Position numbers and translations under genes: made by a program | Part shown: positions 30,179 through 38,811 of the stretch, one piece after another | Layout: every line of letters starts with the position of its first letter | Position numbering within the stretch: position 1 is the first letter of the stretch | DNA from: Marinomonas rhizomae | GTDB taxonomy: Bacteria > Pseudomonadota > Gammaproteobacteria > Pseudomonadales > Marinomonadaceae | NCBI RefSeq assembly: GCF_024397855.1 | Contig: NZ_CP073343.1 | Location: 2,356,001-2,420,000 of the forward strand | DNA length: 64,000 nucleotides | Direction: 5' to 3' | Notes under the pieces: model-generated | What the model was told of the DNA's origin: nothing | Seen by the model: only the letters and a program-made list of their open reading frames with translations | The model's database searches: none

Positions 30179-30191
30179 CCCCGAAAATGAA

Positions 30192-30671
30192 TTATTTTTT
30201 ATCTATTAAGTCATTGTCATCTTTAGGTTCTTTTGAATACTCGCCATCAATTGTTTCACCACTGGACTGAGCATCATAACTTCCATAAGGCGCCCATTTA
30301 GACCCTTTTTTCACCATAGATGCAACAAAATTAACCAAGAGCCCAGCCGCAAACAGTTTACGTAGCGGCGGAACCAGCAACAACCCACCAATAATATCTG
30401 TCACAAAACCTGGCATTAATAAGCACAAGCCTGCAAAAATCAGCATAACCCCTTCTGCAACCTCAGAGGCTGGCAACTCGCCGCGGCGCATTTTCTCTTG
30501 CGCTTTAAGAGATGTTTCTAAACCTTGCTTACGAATTAAAGTCACGCCTAGAATAGCGGTTAGAAATACCAAACCAACTGTCGCCAGGGCACCAATTTGA
30601 CTGCCAACTTTTATTAAGACTGATAGCTCAATAACGGGAATGAGTATGAAAAGCAAAAGTGCAAATCTCAT
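30192..30671 (-). CDS. fxsA: FxsA family membrane protein
   Basis: This 159-residue membrane protein matches FxsA, which in E. coli (158 residues) lessens phage T7 exclusion by F plasmid when overproduced; its normal role is unknown. The N-terminus LLFILIPVIELSVLIKVGSQIG, TAILGVTLIRKQGLETSLKAQ and LMLPGFVTD-like LCLLMPGFVTDIIGGLLLVPP are diagnostic. Three to four membrane segments are visible, with a polar C-terminal tail. E. coli also has fxsA close to groES. An AAGGT site precedes the start. The groES promoter overlaps the sequence just beyond its stop. Confidence 0.9.
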   Translation of the reverse strand: MRFALLLFILIPVIELSVLIKVGSQIGALATVGLVFLTAILGVTLIRKQGLETSLKAQEKMRRGELPASEVAEGVMLIFAGLCLLMPGFVTDIIGGLLLVPPLRKLFAAGLLVNFVASMVKKGSKWAPYGSYDAQSSGETIDGEYSKEPKDDNDLIDKK

Positions 30672-30721
30672 ATTTACCTTCTTTGTTTTAAATGTATTTA
30701 TTTATCTAAGGGCAAAATACA

Positions 30722-31039
30722 ATGAATCAACCGATAGATAGATTTAAATCTCAGGTGTTGCATATTTTAAGTGAAATACCCAAGGGTGAATGCATTGCTT
30801 ACGGAGAACTTGCAAAACTAGCGGGTTTTCCAGGTTATGCAAGGCAAGTTGGCAGTTTAATGAAAAAACTTCCCAAAGACACCAAACTGCCTTGGCACAG
30901 AGTAATAAACGCACAAAAAAGAATTAGTTTTCCAGAAAACACAGACGCCTACTTAAGGCAAAAGGAAAGATTGGAGCAAGAAGGCTGGGTTATTGTAGGG
31001 AACAAACTAAGTCTCAATAAAAACCCAACAAAGAAATAA
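30722..31039 (+). CDS. Alkyltransferase-like protein (ATL)
   Basis: This 105-residue protein has the DNA-binding fold of O6-alkylguanine transferases (IPKGECIAYGELAKLAGFPGYARQVGSLM) but the active-site PCHR is replaced by PWHR (LPWHRVINAQ near residue 58). ATL proteins cannot accept the alkyl group; they bind O6-alkylguanine in DNA and hand it to nucleotide excision repair. E. coli YbaZ is the comparable protein, also with Trp. It diverges from fxsA, with AAGGG before the start. Confidence 0.9.
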   Translation: MNQPIDRFKSQVLHILSEIPKGECIAYGELAKLAGFPGYARQVGSLMKKLPKDTKLPWHRVINAQKRISFPENTDAYLRQKERLEQEGWVIVGNKLSLNKNPTKK

Positions 31040-31074
31040 AAAAGCCACCGTACAACAATACGCGGCAGCTTTTT
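31039..31074. terminator. Terminator between ATL gene and yajQ
   Basis: AAAAAGC and GCTTTTT pair, with CCG/CGG inside separated by a small CA/CA internal loop. It sits between converging genes and has A and T tracts for both directions. It starts at the last base of the ATL stop codon. Confidence 0.7.
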
Positions 31075-31082
31075 AAATAAAA

Positions 31083-31568
31083 TTAATCTCTAAAGTTGGT
31101 AAATTGAACTGGCTGAGCCAACTCAGCACCGCGCAATAAAGCCATGACTTGCTGAAGGTCATCTCGTTTTTTACCAGTAACACGAAGCTGATCACCTTGA
31201 ATCTGCGCTTGAACTTTCGCCTTGCTATCTTTGATCATCTTCACGATCTTTTTCGCTTCGTCAGTTTCAAGACCTTCTTTCATTTTTACAGCTTGAGAGG
31301 CACGCATATTCCCTTTTACGACATCTTCTTTTTCTAAACTTTTTAAATCAATCCCACGGCTAACCAATTTTTGGTTTAAAATATCAGACATCTGACGAAG
31401 TTGAGGTTCTGCCTCAGCTTCCATGACGACGCTTTTTTTGTCTTTAACTTCGTAGTGCGCTTTCACGCCTTTAAAGTCATAACGCGTTGTAATCTCTCTG
31501 TTTGCCTGATCGACTGCGTTAGTGACTTCGTGCCAATCTAACTCAGATACTACGTCAAATGATGGCAT
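31083..31568 (-). CDS. yajQ: YajQ family nucleotide-binding protein
   Basis: This 161-residue protein is close to E. coli YajQ (163 residues). The start MPSFDVVSELDWHEVTNAVDQANREI and the ending LRVTGKKRDDLQQVMALLRG are family marks, and the two-lobed RNP-like fold is implied. YajQ binds nucleotides and tRNA; a relative in Xanthomonas is a c-di-GMP effector that acts with a transcription factor. Whether this copy binds c-di-GMP is not known. AAGGAG precedes the start. It diverges from panE, as in E. coli. Confidence 0.95.
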   Translation of the reverse strand: MPSFDVVSELDWHEVTNAVDQANREITTRYDFKGVKAHYEVKDKKSVVMEAEAEPQLRQMSDILNQKLVSRGIDLKSLEKEDVVKGNMRASQAVKMKEGLETDEAKKIVKMIKDSKAKVQAQIQGDQLRVTGKKRDDLQQVMALLRGAELAQPVQFTNFRD

Positions 31569-31651
31569 TTTCTGCTCCTTTGCATTTTCAATAATGTATT
31601 TTGGGGCGATAATAACAGGGATTGAAATAAAACACCTAATGGAAACCTATT

Positions 31652-32599
31652 ATGAAGAACACGCCTTGGTTAGTCATCGGCGCTGGCGCTATCGGCCTCT
31701 TTTGGGCCTGTAAGCTAGAAAAACTCGGCAATAAAGTCCATCTAGTGTACCGATCAGAAAGTCCAGGGAAGAAAATCACACTGGAATCACTTGCCGATGA
31801 AGACGGTCAACAACAAGTTTCTGTAACGAAGCATAAAATCAAAAGCTTCAAAGCAGAAGATCTTACCGAGCAATATGACAAGGTACTAATTTGTACCAAA
31901 TCTTTCGATCTTAAAGATGCTTATTCTCAAGTTGCGGCACATGTTAGTGACAATGCCGATATAGCTTGTCTATGTAATGGAATTGGTGCACAAGAAGCGC
32001 TTCAGAAAACACTGATGGAAACACAAACACTATGGGCAGGAACCACCAGTGAAGGCGTTTTAAAAATTGAAGCCAACCACATAAAGCATACTGGCTTAGG
32101 AGATACCTACTTTGGCGAATGGCGACAATCAACACCCGCAAAGTACTTCCCCATTGAGTCTCTCACGGTTGCCAACATCCATCAGCGCATGATTGAGAAA
32201 CTGGCAGTCAACGCCGTAATTAACCCCATAACCGCCATTTTTAACATTCATAATGGCGACATTTTAAATGATGAGTACAAGTCATTAATTGACGCGACAC
32301 TATCTGAATTATCAAGTATTTTCACCCACCCAAAATTCAGCTACTCACAAGAAAGCCAACACCTAACCCAAGAAAATCTCAAAAACCGAGTACACACCAT
32401 TGCTCAACTTACTCGTTTGAACCGATCTTCGATGCATGAAGATATTCGACTACAACGTCAAACCGAAAACAGCTTTATTTCCGGCTTTCTACTTAATCAT
32501 AGCCCGATAGAACTGCCTGTCCAGCGCTTGCTTTTCGAGGGTGTAGCCCATGCGGAACAGCGTGAAGAGGTCAAAAAAAAGCTGCTAAGTCTTCCTTAG
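31652..32599 (+). CDS. panE: 2-dehydropantoate 2-reductase
   Basis: This 315-residue NADPH enzyme reduces ketopantoate to pantoate for coenzyme A synthesis. The dinucleotide motif is VIGAGAIGLFWACKLEKLG near residue 8. The catalytic region EKLAVNAVINPITAIFNIHNG near 185 carries the Lys and two Asn typical of PanE. Length is near E. coli PanE (303). The pairing with yajQ is conserved in E. coli. Other ketopantoate-reductase-like oxidoreductases exist, so the substrate is probable rather than certain. The stop lies inside the terminator stem. Confidence 0.88.
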   Translation: MKNTPWLVIGAGAIGLFWACKLEKLGNKVHLVYRSESPGKKITLESLADEDGQQQVSVTKHKIKSFKAEDLTEQYDKVLICTKSFDLKDAYSQVAAHVSDNADIACLCNGIGAQEALQKTLMETQTLWAGTTSEGVLKIEANHIKHTGLGDTYFGEWRQSTPAKYFPIESLTVANIHQRMIEKLAVNAVINPITAIFNIHNGDILNDEYKSLIDATLSELSSIFTHPKFSYSQESQHLTQENLKNRVHTIAQLTRLNRSSMHEDIRLQRQTENSFISGFLLNHSPIELPVQRLLFEGVAHAEQREEVKKKLLSLP

Positions 32600-32609
32600 C
32601 AGCTTTTTT
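32573..32609. terminator. Bidirectional terminator overlapping the panE end
   Basis: GCTGCTAAG and CTTAGCAGC (9-base stem, 5-base loop) are flanked by eight A and six T. The last codons and stop of panE are part of the stem. It also serves the convergent S1-type gene. Confidence 0.9.
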
Positions 32610-32624
32610 ATTGAGCCATAAAAT

Positions 32625-33458
32625 CTAGATTTTAGAGATCTTTTCTTTCGTGAGCAGAATTTTCTTCTCTTTATAAAGTGCACCCAACGCTTTCTTGTAC
32701 GTTGCCTTACTGACTTTAAAAACAGCATAGATAGCTTCTGGAGACGCTTTATCCGTCAACGGGGACTCACCACCATGAGCATCCAGATAATCTAAAATAT
32801 CATCTAAAATGTTACGTACTTTTTTGTAGCCCACTTCTTGCAAGCTTAAATCGATCTTGCCGTCTTCACGCATTTGCTTAATGAAGCCGACAGTCTTTTC
32901 ACCTTTGCGGAGCTGCCTAAACGCATCTTCGAAAAACAAAACACCCCAAAAACGGTTATCGATAACACACTTAAAACCAATATTCGTTTTGTCGCCGATA
33001 ATAATAGACACTTTATCGCCTACACGATAAGGCGCCTCTTCACGGTTCAGCAACGCATCCACTTTGGTCGTCGCGACAATTCGGTTTGTCGTTTGATCAA
33101 GGTAGATAAACAACAAATGCGTTTCGCCTTCTTCTACGCGGTTCTTCTGTTGACTAAAAGGCACCAATAAATCCTTTGGCAATCCCCAATCAAAGAACGC
33201 ACCTACTTGATTTACCGCTATTGACGTTAATGCAGCAAACTCCCCAACTTGAGCCTTAGGAAACTCAGTGGTGGAAATTAATTTATCATCTGAATCCAAG
33301 TAGACGAATACTTCCACTTCGTCATCGACCGTTACACCTTTTGGTACATAACGCTTAGGTAATAAAATTTCACCCAATTGATCGGCGTCTAAATACACAC
33401 CAAAATCTTTCTCTTTAACGACTCTTAATGTATTTAAGCGCCCAATTTGTGTAGCCAT
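32625..33458 (-). CDS. S1-domain RNA-binding protein, CvfB/YitL family
   Basis: This 277-residue protein has three S1-like beta-barrels and a C-terminal winged helix, the layout of CvfB (S. aureus) and YitL (B. subtilis). Seen are GVYLDADQLGEILLPKRYVP (first S1), GAFFDWGLPKDLLVPFSQQ (second), a weaker third ending in GFIKQMREDGKIDLSLQ, and the C-terminal helices AVFKVSKATYKKALGALYKEKKI. CvfB binds single-stranded RNA and affects virulence genes in Staphylococcus; the role in Proteobacteria is not settled. I choose the ATG at 33458 because GGAGA lies six bases before it; the 22-residue upstream extension is not conserved. Confidence 0.87.
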   Translation of the reverse strand: MATQIGRLNTLRVVKEKDFGVYLDADQLGEILLPKRYVPKGVTVDDEVEVFVYLDSDDKLISTTEFPKAQVGEFAALTSIAVNQVGAFFDWGLPKDLLVPFSQQKNRVEEGETHLLFIYLDQTTNRIVATTKVDALLNREEAPYRVGDKVSIIIGDKTNIGFKCVIDNRFWGVLFFEDAFRQLRKGEKTVGFIKQMREDGKIDLSLQEVGYKKVRNILDDILDYLDAHGGESPLTDKASPEAIYAVFKVSKATYKKALGALYKEKKILLTKEKISKI

Positions 33459-33539
33459 GAGTTCTCCGGCAAGCAATTTTTTTCGCACTATACGCACTTC
33501 ATTCGTAAGCGCAATACAGTTCATTTTGAATGTTATAAG

Positions 33540-34100
33540 TTAGTCATTATCTGCTTTCATACAACCAGCAAATATACCGTCTAATTTAGACTTTCCAAGC
33601 TCTTCCATTTTTTCAATATTTTGATTTGGTATCTCGGCAGTATCTCCGTAGAACTCAATCGCCTTATCAACACTCGCCTCTCTTAAAAGATGCAACATAG
33701 GATAAGGTGAGCGATTAGTGTAATTAGAAACATCATCAGGCTCTGTGCCTGAAAAACAATAATCAGGGTGAAAAGTTGCCAACTGATAAACCCCTTCACA
33801 ACCTTGATCAAACATAAGATTTTCCGATGTTTCAACAAAGTCTAAATATCGATGAAAGTCTTTAAACAAGGTCGGAAAAATTAGCAACGTTGTTTCTGTC
33901 TCAGGATGTTCGTCCAACCACTGAATTTCCGCCATTAACTCTTCTAACGCCACATCTATTTTTTTTGATCGCAACACCACGCAGCGCACACTGTCACTTT
34001 CCACTTCACGTTTAGCAAAAGGACAAACATTTAACGCCACAATAAACTCTTTTACCCATGTCATTGTTTGGGTGGTGACTAACTCATCTGATAGCAGCAT
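33540..34100 (-). CDS. DUF1415 family protein
   Basis: This 186-residue protein of unknown function is DUF1415-like. Its mark is near the start: LNVCPFAKREVESDSVRCVV, a Cys-Pro-Phe-Ala motif also seen in thiol and metal proteins; further conserved-looking parts are DFHRYLDFVETSENLM, LATFHPDYCFSGTEPDDVSNYTNRSPYPMLHLLRE. No signal or membrane segment is present. Cys, His and Tyr clusters make a metal or cofactor site possible, but I give no function. It is probably followed by the S1-type gene in one transcript. Confidence 0.8.
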   Translation of the reverse strand: MLLSDELVTTQTMTWVKEFIVALNVCPFAKREVESDSVRCVVLRSKKIDVALEELMAEIQWLDEHPETETTLLIFPTLFKDFHRYLDFVETSENLMFDQGCEGVYQLATFHPDYCFSGTEPDDVSNYTNRSPYPMLHLLREASVDKAIEFYGDTAEIPNQNIEKMEELGKSKLDGIFAGCMKADND

Positions 34101-34331
34101 AACGTGTCTTCTTATAAATATTTGATGGTATTTTAGAGCAAAGCGTACAAAGGGTCTAACTTATCCAATTATCATCTGAGGTTTAGATTTCGAATCCTCA
34201 GAAAACAAGGTATCATGGCTCATATTACAGTCCATTATAGTGGTCATACGCCCAAATTCATTATGATTATCATAGTTAATTTATGACATTCATAGTTGGC
34301 CGTGCCACTTATCCCGCTACAGAGAGTTTAC

Positions 34332-35537
34332 ATGTCATTTGCTGAATTAGATTTGGATTTCACCATAGAACAAGCCATTAGTGATATTGGCTTTGAAACC
34401 CCGACAGAAATCCAAGAACAAGCTATACCAATCGCCTTAGAGGGTTCTGACCTACTTGCAACTGCCCCGACTGGTACGGGCAAAACCATCGCTTTTTGTG
34501 CGCCAGCTATTCAGCATATACTTGACCGTGATGAACAATCTACTACCGCTCCAAAGGTGCTAATTTTAGCACCTAGTCGCGAGCTAGCACGCCAGATTTT
34601 TAATGTTGTAGAGCAATTAACGCAACATACACGCATTCAATCTCATCTTATTATTGGTGGCACGCCTTACGGTATGCAGCAGCAGCAACTAAGTGAGCCT
34701 TGCGATATTTTGGTTGCCACACCCGGTCGCCTTGTCGAATTAGACGATAAACAATGGCTAGACCTAACAGATGTCTCTTACTTTGTTATTGACGAAGCTG
34801 ATCGCATGCTGGATATGGGTTTTGTTAACGCGATTAACCGCATTGCCAAAGAACTGCCAAAAGAACACCAAACATTGATGTTCTCCGCCACGTTAGAAGG
34901 CGAGAAAATGGGCCGTTTTGCCAGCGCACTATTAAACAGCGAAACTCAACAGATTCGCCTTGGTGAATCTTCTCGCACAGTGCCAAGCCAAATTCGCCAA
35001 ATTGCCTACCGCGTCGATAGCGAAGAACACAAAGAAGCCGTACTAAAGCATTTGTTAACACAAGAGCGCGTTCAACAAGCGGTTTTGTTTGTTTCCAATC
35101 GAGAGCATGTTGACGTATGGGTTCAACGCATCCGTAAAATGGGCTTAATGTGTGACGGCTTGCACGGCGAAATGAAGCAAGGTGATCGTAGTGAGCATAT
35201 GAAACAGATGAAACGCGGCCGCCTACAAGTGTTAGTCGCAACCGATGTGGCCTCTCGCGGTATCGACCTTCCTGAAATCAACACCGTCATTAACCTTCGC
35301 TTGCCTCGCAAAGCCGATTCCTATATTCACCGAGCGGGACGCGCTTCACGAGAAGGCGCACCAGGCGACTGCATTTCATTAATCGACATCAACGACTTGC
35401 CGATGATTGAAAAAATTCAACGTTTCATGCAAGCCAACATTAAATTCGGCCGAATTGAAGGGCTAGAAGCAAAAACAAAAGCTCGCTCTCCAAGCAATAA
35501 GAAGAAAAAGAAGAAACCAGCTCCTAGCAAAAAATAA
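34332..35537 (+). CDS. DEAD-box RNA helicase, SrmB-like
   Basis: This 401-residue ATP-dependent helicase has the Q motif (GFETPTEIQ), APTGTGKT (motif I), PSRELA, ATPGRL, VIDEADRMLDMGF (DEAD), FSATL (SAT) and HRAGRASREG (motif VI). A short lysine-rich tail closes the protein. APTGTGKT and the N-terminus FAELDLDFTIEQAI are close to SrmB, which acts in 50S assembly. E. coli SrmB is longer (444), so RhlE- or SrmB-like use in ribosome assembly or RNA decay is possible. The start at 34332 has AGAGAG before it; an in-frame TTG 36 bases upstream is not needed. The 231-base gap before it holds only a short inverted repeat (CTGAGG/CCTCAG, 34176-34201). Confidence 0.87.
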   Translation: MSFAELDLDFTIEQAISDIGFETPTEIQEQAIPIALEGSDLLATAPTGTGKTIAFCAPAIQHILDRDEQSTTAPKVLILAPSRELARQIFNVVEQLTQHTRIQSHLIIGGTPYGMQQQQLSEPCDILVATPGRLVELDDKQWLDLTDVSYFVIDEADRMLDMGFVNAINRIAKELPKEHQTLMFSATLEGEKMGRFASALLNSETQQIRLGESSRTVPSQIRQIAYRVDSEEHKEAVLKHLLTQERVQQAVLFVSNREHVDVWVQRIRKMGLMCDGLHGEMKQGDRSEHMKQMKRGRLQVLVATDVASRGIDLPEINTVINLRLPRKADSYIHRAGRASREGAPGDCISLIDINDLPMIEKIQRFMQANIKFGRIEGLEAKTKARSPSNKKKKKKPAPSKK

Positions 35538-35565
35538 TGCCGAAAACTGGCTTATAGAGTTTAGA

Positions 35566-35603
35566 AACAACAAAGGCGCTAATTTAAGCGCCTTTGTTGT
35601 TTT
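35566..35603. terminator. Bidirectional terminator after the helicase gene and ribA
   Basis: AACAACAAAGGCGCT and AGCGCCTTTGTTGTT form a perfect 15-base stem with a 6-base loop between converging genes. The T tracts are short in both directions. Confidence 0.85.
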
Positions 35604-35648
35604 CATCACTAGCAAGCACAAGAGTAAAATTTGACCCTACACTGATCC

Positions 35649-36257
35649 TTAGTCAAATTTCAAAGTGTGTAACTTGCGCTTCGCTTTGGTTTCAAGATAA
35701 GAACGGTTATGTTGATTCACATGCACCTTAGTCGGAACCAACTCGGCAACATCAATACCGTGCTCTATAAGCTGTTGGGCTTTATCTGGGTTGTTTGTTA
35801 ACAAGCGCACCCTAGAGACACCAAGAGCTTGCAACATCTTCGCAGCAACACCAAAATCACGACCATCATCAGGCAAATGCAACATTTCATTGGCTTGATA
35901 AGTATCATAGCCTTGATCCTGCAAAGCGTAGGCTTCTAATTTTGCATACAAACCAATGCCACGACCTTCTTGACGCAAATAAAGAATATAACCACCTTCT
36001 TCATTTATACGATCTATCGCTTCATCAAGCTGCTCGCCGCAATCACAACGACCAGAACCAAATACATCGCCAGTTAAACACTCTGAATGCAGGCGAACCA
36101 ATGGAATGCTGTCGTCGCCCTTTTCCTGTGTACCCTCGAAAAATATCCCTATATGTTCTTTGCCCGAGTCATCGCCATTAAAGGAAATGAATTCAGCCAT
36201 TACGTCGCCCGCCCTGACGGGAATCATCACTCGACGTTTAATTGTCAAATCACTCAT
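35649..36257 (-). CDS. ribA: GTP cyclohydrolase II
   Basis: This 202-residue enzyme opens GTP to the first pyrimidine intermediate of riboflavin. The zinc-binding motif [20 protein letters not shown] is near residues 53-72, and the active-site part RQEGRGIGL is near 95-103. Length fits RibA (196 in E. coli); no RibB domain is fused. GAGAAG precedes the start. No FMN riboswitch is evident in the 108 bases upstream of the gene. Confidence 0.96.
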   Translation of the reverse strand: MSDLTIKRRVMIPVRAGDVMAEFISFNGDDSGKEHIGIFFEGTQEKGDDSIPLVRLHSECLTGDVFGSGRCDCGEQLDEAIDRINEEGGYILYLRQEGRGIGLYAKLEAYALQDQGYDTYQANEMLHLPDDGRDFGVAAKMLQALGVSRVRLLTNNPDKAQQLIEHGIDVAELVPTKVHVNQHNRSYLETKAKRKLHTLKFD

Positions 36258-36365
36258 ACTACTTCTCTACTAGGGATTTTCTTAACTTTACGTATTTATG
36301 TAAGTATAACGCGCATTAATTTGGTCAAAAGCAAAAATATCAATGTTAAATAAGGAAATAACGCT

Positions 36366-36839
36366 TTAAATCAAATGATCTAGGGGTAAAGAAGTACTCT
36401 CTTTCACACTGCGCAACAAAAAGCTTGATTGCACACCAGTCACACCAGGTATACGCGTTAACTTACCTAATAAGAAATCATGGTATTTTTCCATGTCTTC
36501 TACCACGACTTCTAGTAAGTAATCACAGTTTTGTCCGGTCACTAAATTACAATTTCTTACTTCAGGGAAATCGTCTATCTCATCTTCAAACACACTAAAA
36601 CGATCTGGCGTGTGTCGGTCCATACTGATCTGCAAAAATGCCGTTAATTTTAACCCCAAACTCGACTTTTTCAGAATAGTGACTTTACGATCTATCACTC
36701 CGATTTCTTCAAGCGCTTTCACTCGACGCAAACAAGGTGATGCAGAAAGGCCAACCCGATCCGCCAACTCCTGGTTGGTTAAGCTAGAATCTTGCTGTAA
36801 CTCACGCAAAATATTCAAGTCGATTTTATCAAACCCCAT
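36366..36839 (-). CDS. Lrp/AsnC-family transcriptional regulator
   Basis: This 157-residue regulator has an N-terminal helix-turn-helix (LTNQELADRVGLSASPCLRRVKALEEIGVI, residues about 20-48) and a C-terminal RAM ligand-binding domain (VTGQNCDYLLEVVVEDMEKYHDFL). Length is near Lrp (164). It diverges from leuA across 213 bases, so it may sense leucine or another amino acid and control leuA; this is inferred from position. It could also be a specific regulator of a distant target. Confidence 0.9.
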   Translation of the reverse strand: MGFDKIDLNILRELQQDSSLTNQELADRVGLSASPCLRRVKALEEIGVIDRKVTILKKSSLGLKLTAFLQISMDRHTPDRFSVFEDEIDDFPEVRNCNLVTGQNCDYLLEVVVEDMEKYHDFLLGKLTRIPGVTGVQSSFLLRSVKESTSLPLDHLI

Positions 36840-36925
36840 ATCACCAGCTCCAAATCACTAATTTAATCAGCCATCACGCAATATAATGCCACACAAATTG
36901 AATTTTACATAAAAAACGCAATCTT

Positions 36926-36955
36926 TTACTCATATTTTTTGGTTACACTATAAAA
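36926..36955 (+). promoter_or_regulatory. Candidate leuA promoter
   Basis: TTTACT, 18 bases, TATAAA gives a fair sigma-70 promoter about 100 bases ahead of leuA. The T- and A-rich stretch around it could also hold Lrp-type binding sites, but no clear motif was fixed. Confidence 0.5.
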
Positions 36956-36987
36956 ACTGAAGAAACAAAGAAACATTTAAAAACTAA

Positions 36988-37045
36988 GCGTCTACTCGAA
37001 ACGCTCTAATAACAACGGGGTTTACCGACCCCTTATTAATAAGGA
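36988..37045 (+). promoter_or_regulatory. Structured leuA leader with occluded ribosome-binding site
   Basis: AGCGT/ACGCT (36988-36992 with 37002-37006) is followed by GGGGT/ACCCC (37018-37022 with 37029-37033) and a perfect palindrome CCTTATTAATAAGG (37032-37045) that contains the AAGG of the leuA ribosome-binding site. The last two structures share bases, so they exclude each other. I found no leucine-rich leader peptide. Confidence 0.45.
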
Positions 37046-37052
37046 CAAAATC

Positions 37053-38726
37053 ATGTCGTCTTTTGACCATACGAAATACTCGCCATTCAAACCCGTCGCC
37101 ATTACAAATCGTACCTGGCCTGACAACACAATCACTAAAGCCCCTATTTGGTCTAGTGTCGACCTGCGTGATGGCAACCAAGCATTGGTAGAGCCAATGA
37201 CTGTGGAACAAAAGAAACAATTTTTTGCTCTACTTGTTGATGTTGGCTTTAAAGAAATAGAAGTTGGCTTTCCTGCGGCCTCGCAATTGGATTTTGACTT
37301 TGTCCGCTGGTTGATCGAAGAAGACCAAGTGCCAGACGATGTTTACATCCAAGTTTTGACTCAAGCGCGTCCAGAATTGATTGAGCGCACTTATGAGTCC
37401 CTAAAAGGTGCGAAGAAAGCCATTGTCCACGTTTACAACTCAACCTCTACAACACAGCGTGAGCAAGTGTTTCGCATGGACATGGAAGGCATTAAGCAAA
37501 TCGCTGTTAATGGCGCAAAATGCGTAAAAGAACACGCAGCTAAACACCCAGAAACAGAATGGGTATTTCAATACTCGCCTGAAAGCTTCACCGGCACAGA
37601 AATTGATTACGCCATTGAAGTATGTGACGCTGTGGCCGATGTTTGGCAACCGACTCCAGAAAACAAAATTATTATCAACTTGCCTGCGACAGTAGAAGTA
37701 TCTACCCCTAACCGCTACGCAGACCAAATTGAATATTTCTGTCGTAATGTCAAACAACGTGACAGCATGATTATAAGCTTACATACACACAACGATCGTG
37801 GTTGTGGTGTAGCTGCAGCAGAATTAGGCGTAATGGCTGGCGCAGACCGTATCGAAGGCACATTACTAGGTAACGGCGAGCGTACCGGCAACATGGACAT
37901 CGTCACTATGGCGATGAACATTTACAGCCAAGGCATTGATCCAGAGTTGGTGTTAGGCGATATGGATCGCATCATAAGTGTGGTCCAAGCTTGCACCTTG
38001 TTACAAGTTCATCCGCGTCACCCATACGCAGGTGAATTGGTGTTCACTGCTTTCTCTGGCTCTCATCAAGATGCGATTAAGAAATGTTTGGCCAACCAAA
38101 CTGACGACAAACCTTGGGATGTGGCGTACTTGCCAATTGATCCTCGTGACGTCGGTCGTAGTTACCAAGAAGTCATTCGTGTTAACAGCCAATCCGGTAA
38201 AGGTGGCGTCGCTTATACTCTTGAGCAAGAATACGGTTTGGCTTTGCCTCGCTGGTTACAAGTAGAGTTTAGTCCTATTGTCCAGCAATTTGCCGAAAAA
38301 GACGGCGGAGTTGTCAACGCAGAATCCATGAAAGAGCTATTTGAAAGCCACTTCATGACAGGATCAACGCCTTATAAATTGGGTAAATATGATCTTGCAA
38401 AAGATGATGTAGACACCGTTCACGCCGACCTTATTGGTAATAACACCAGCGTTAAAATCACTGGTGATGGCAACGGAGCTTTGTCTGCTTTTAGCGAAGC
38501 GTTAGGCAAACACTTCAATATGCGTGTGGATATTATCCAATACCAAGAACATGCATTGACTGTTGGCAGTAACTCTCAAGCCATTGCCTATGTTCAAGCC
38601 AATATTGATGGTGATCGCTTTAATGGTGTTGCGATTGATAACGATATTGTGTCGGCCTCAATTCAAGCTTTGTTGGCAACAATAAACCAGAAGGTCACTC
38701 AGACAGAAGATTCTGCGGTTGCTTAA
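37053..38726 (+). CDS. leuA: 2-isopropylmalate synthase
   Basis: This 557-residue enzyme condenses acetyl-CoA with 2-oxoisovalerate as the first step of leucine synthesis. The metal and substrate motifs are SVDLRDGNQALVEPM near residue 32 and SLHTHNDRGCGVAAAELG near 240-255. The C-terminal regulatory (LeuA dimer, leucine-binding) domain starts near 430. The length and start fit the long LeuA type of Pseudomonas (about 556), rather than the 523-residue E. coli kind. A terminator follows. Divergent Lrp-type regulator and a structured leader suggest leucine control. Confidence 0.96.
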   Translation: MSSFDHTKYSPFKPVAITNRTWPDNTITKAPIWSSVDLRDGNQALVEPMTVEQKKQFFALLVDVGFKEIEVGFPAASQLDFDFVRWLIEEDQVPDDVYIQVLTQARPELIERTYESLKGAKKAIVHVYNSTSTTQREQVFRMDMEGIKQIAVNGAKCVKEHAAKHPETEWVFQYSPESFTGTEIDYAIEVCDAVADVWQPTPENKIIINLPATVEVSTPNRYADQIEYFCRNVKQRDSMIISLHTHNDRGCGVAAAELGVMAGADRIEGTLLGNGERTGNMDIVTMAMNIYSQGIDPELVLGDMDRIISVVQACTLLQVHPRHPYAGELVFTAFSGSHQDAIKKCLANQTDDKPWDVAYLPIDPRDVGRSYQEVIRVNSQSGKGGVAYTLEQEYGLALPRWLQVEFSPIVQQFAEKDGGVVNAESMKELFESHFMTGSTPYKLGKYDLAKDDVDTVHADLIGNNTSVKITGDGNGALSAFSEALGKHFNMRVDIIQYQEHALTVGSNSQAIAYVQANIDGDRFNGVAIDNDIVSASIQALLATINQKVTQTEDSAVA

Positions 38727-38741
38727 ATAGTCCCCAGATAG

Positions 38742-38779
38742 AAAAAGGCCGAAAATCGTTAGATTTTTCGGCCTTTTTT
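38742..38779. terminator. Bidirectional terminator after leuA
   Basis: AAAAAGGCCGAAAATC and GATTTTTCGGCCTTTTT pair almost fully (one bulged base) with a GTTA loop. It lies between leuA and the convergent diguanylate cyclase gene. Confidence 0.92.
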
Positions 38780-38811
38780 ATGAATACATTTAGTAGGTGA
38801 CAAACATGCCT

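Noticed and set aside
30062..30191. CIRCE operator for groESL
   Set aside because: The nine-base inverted repeat TTAGCACTC/GAGTGCTAA is not present; only short unrelated hairpins are.
33459..33524. 22-residue extension of the CvfB-type protein
   Set aside because: GGAGA sits just before the internal ATG at 33458, and the extra residues are not family-like.
36956..37052. Leucine leader peptide ahead of leuA
   Set aside because: No start codon followed by a run of leucine codons was found in the stretch between promoter and leuA.
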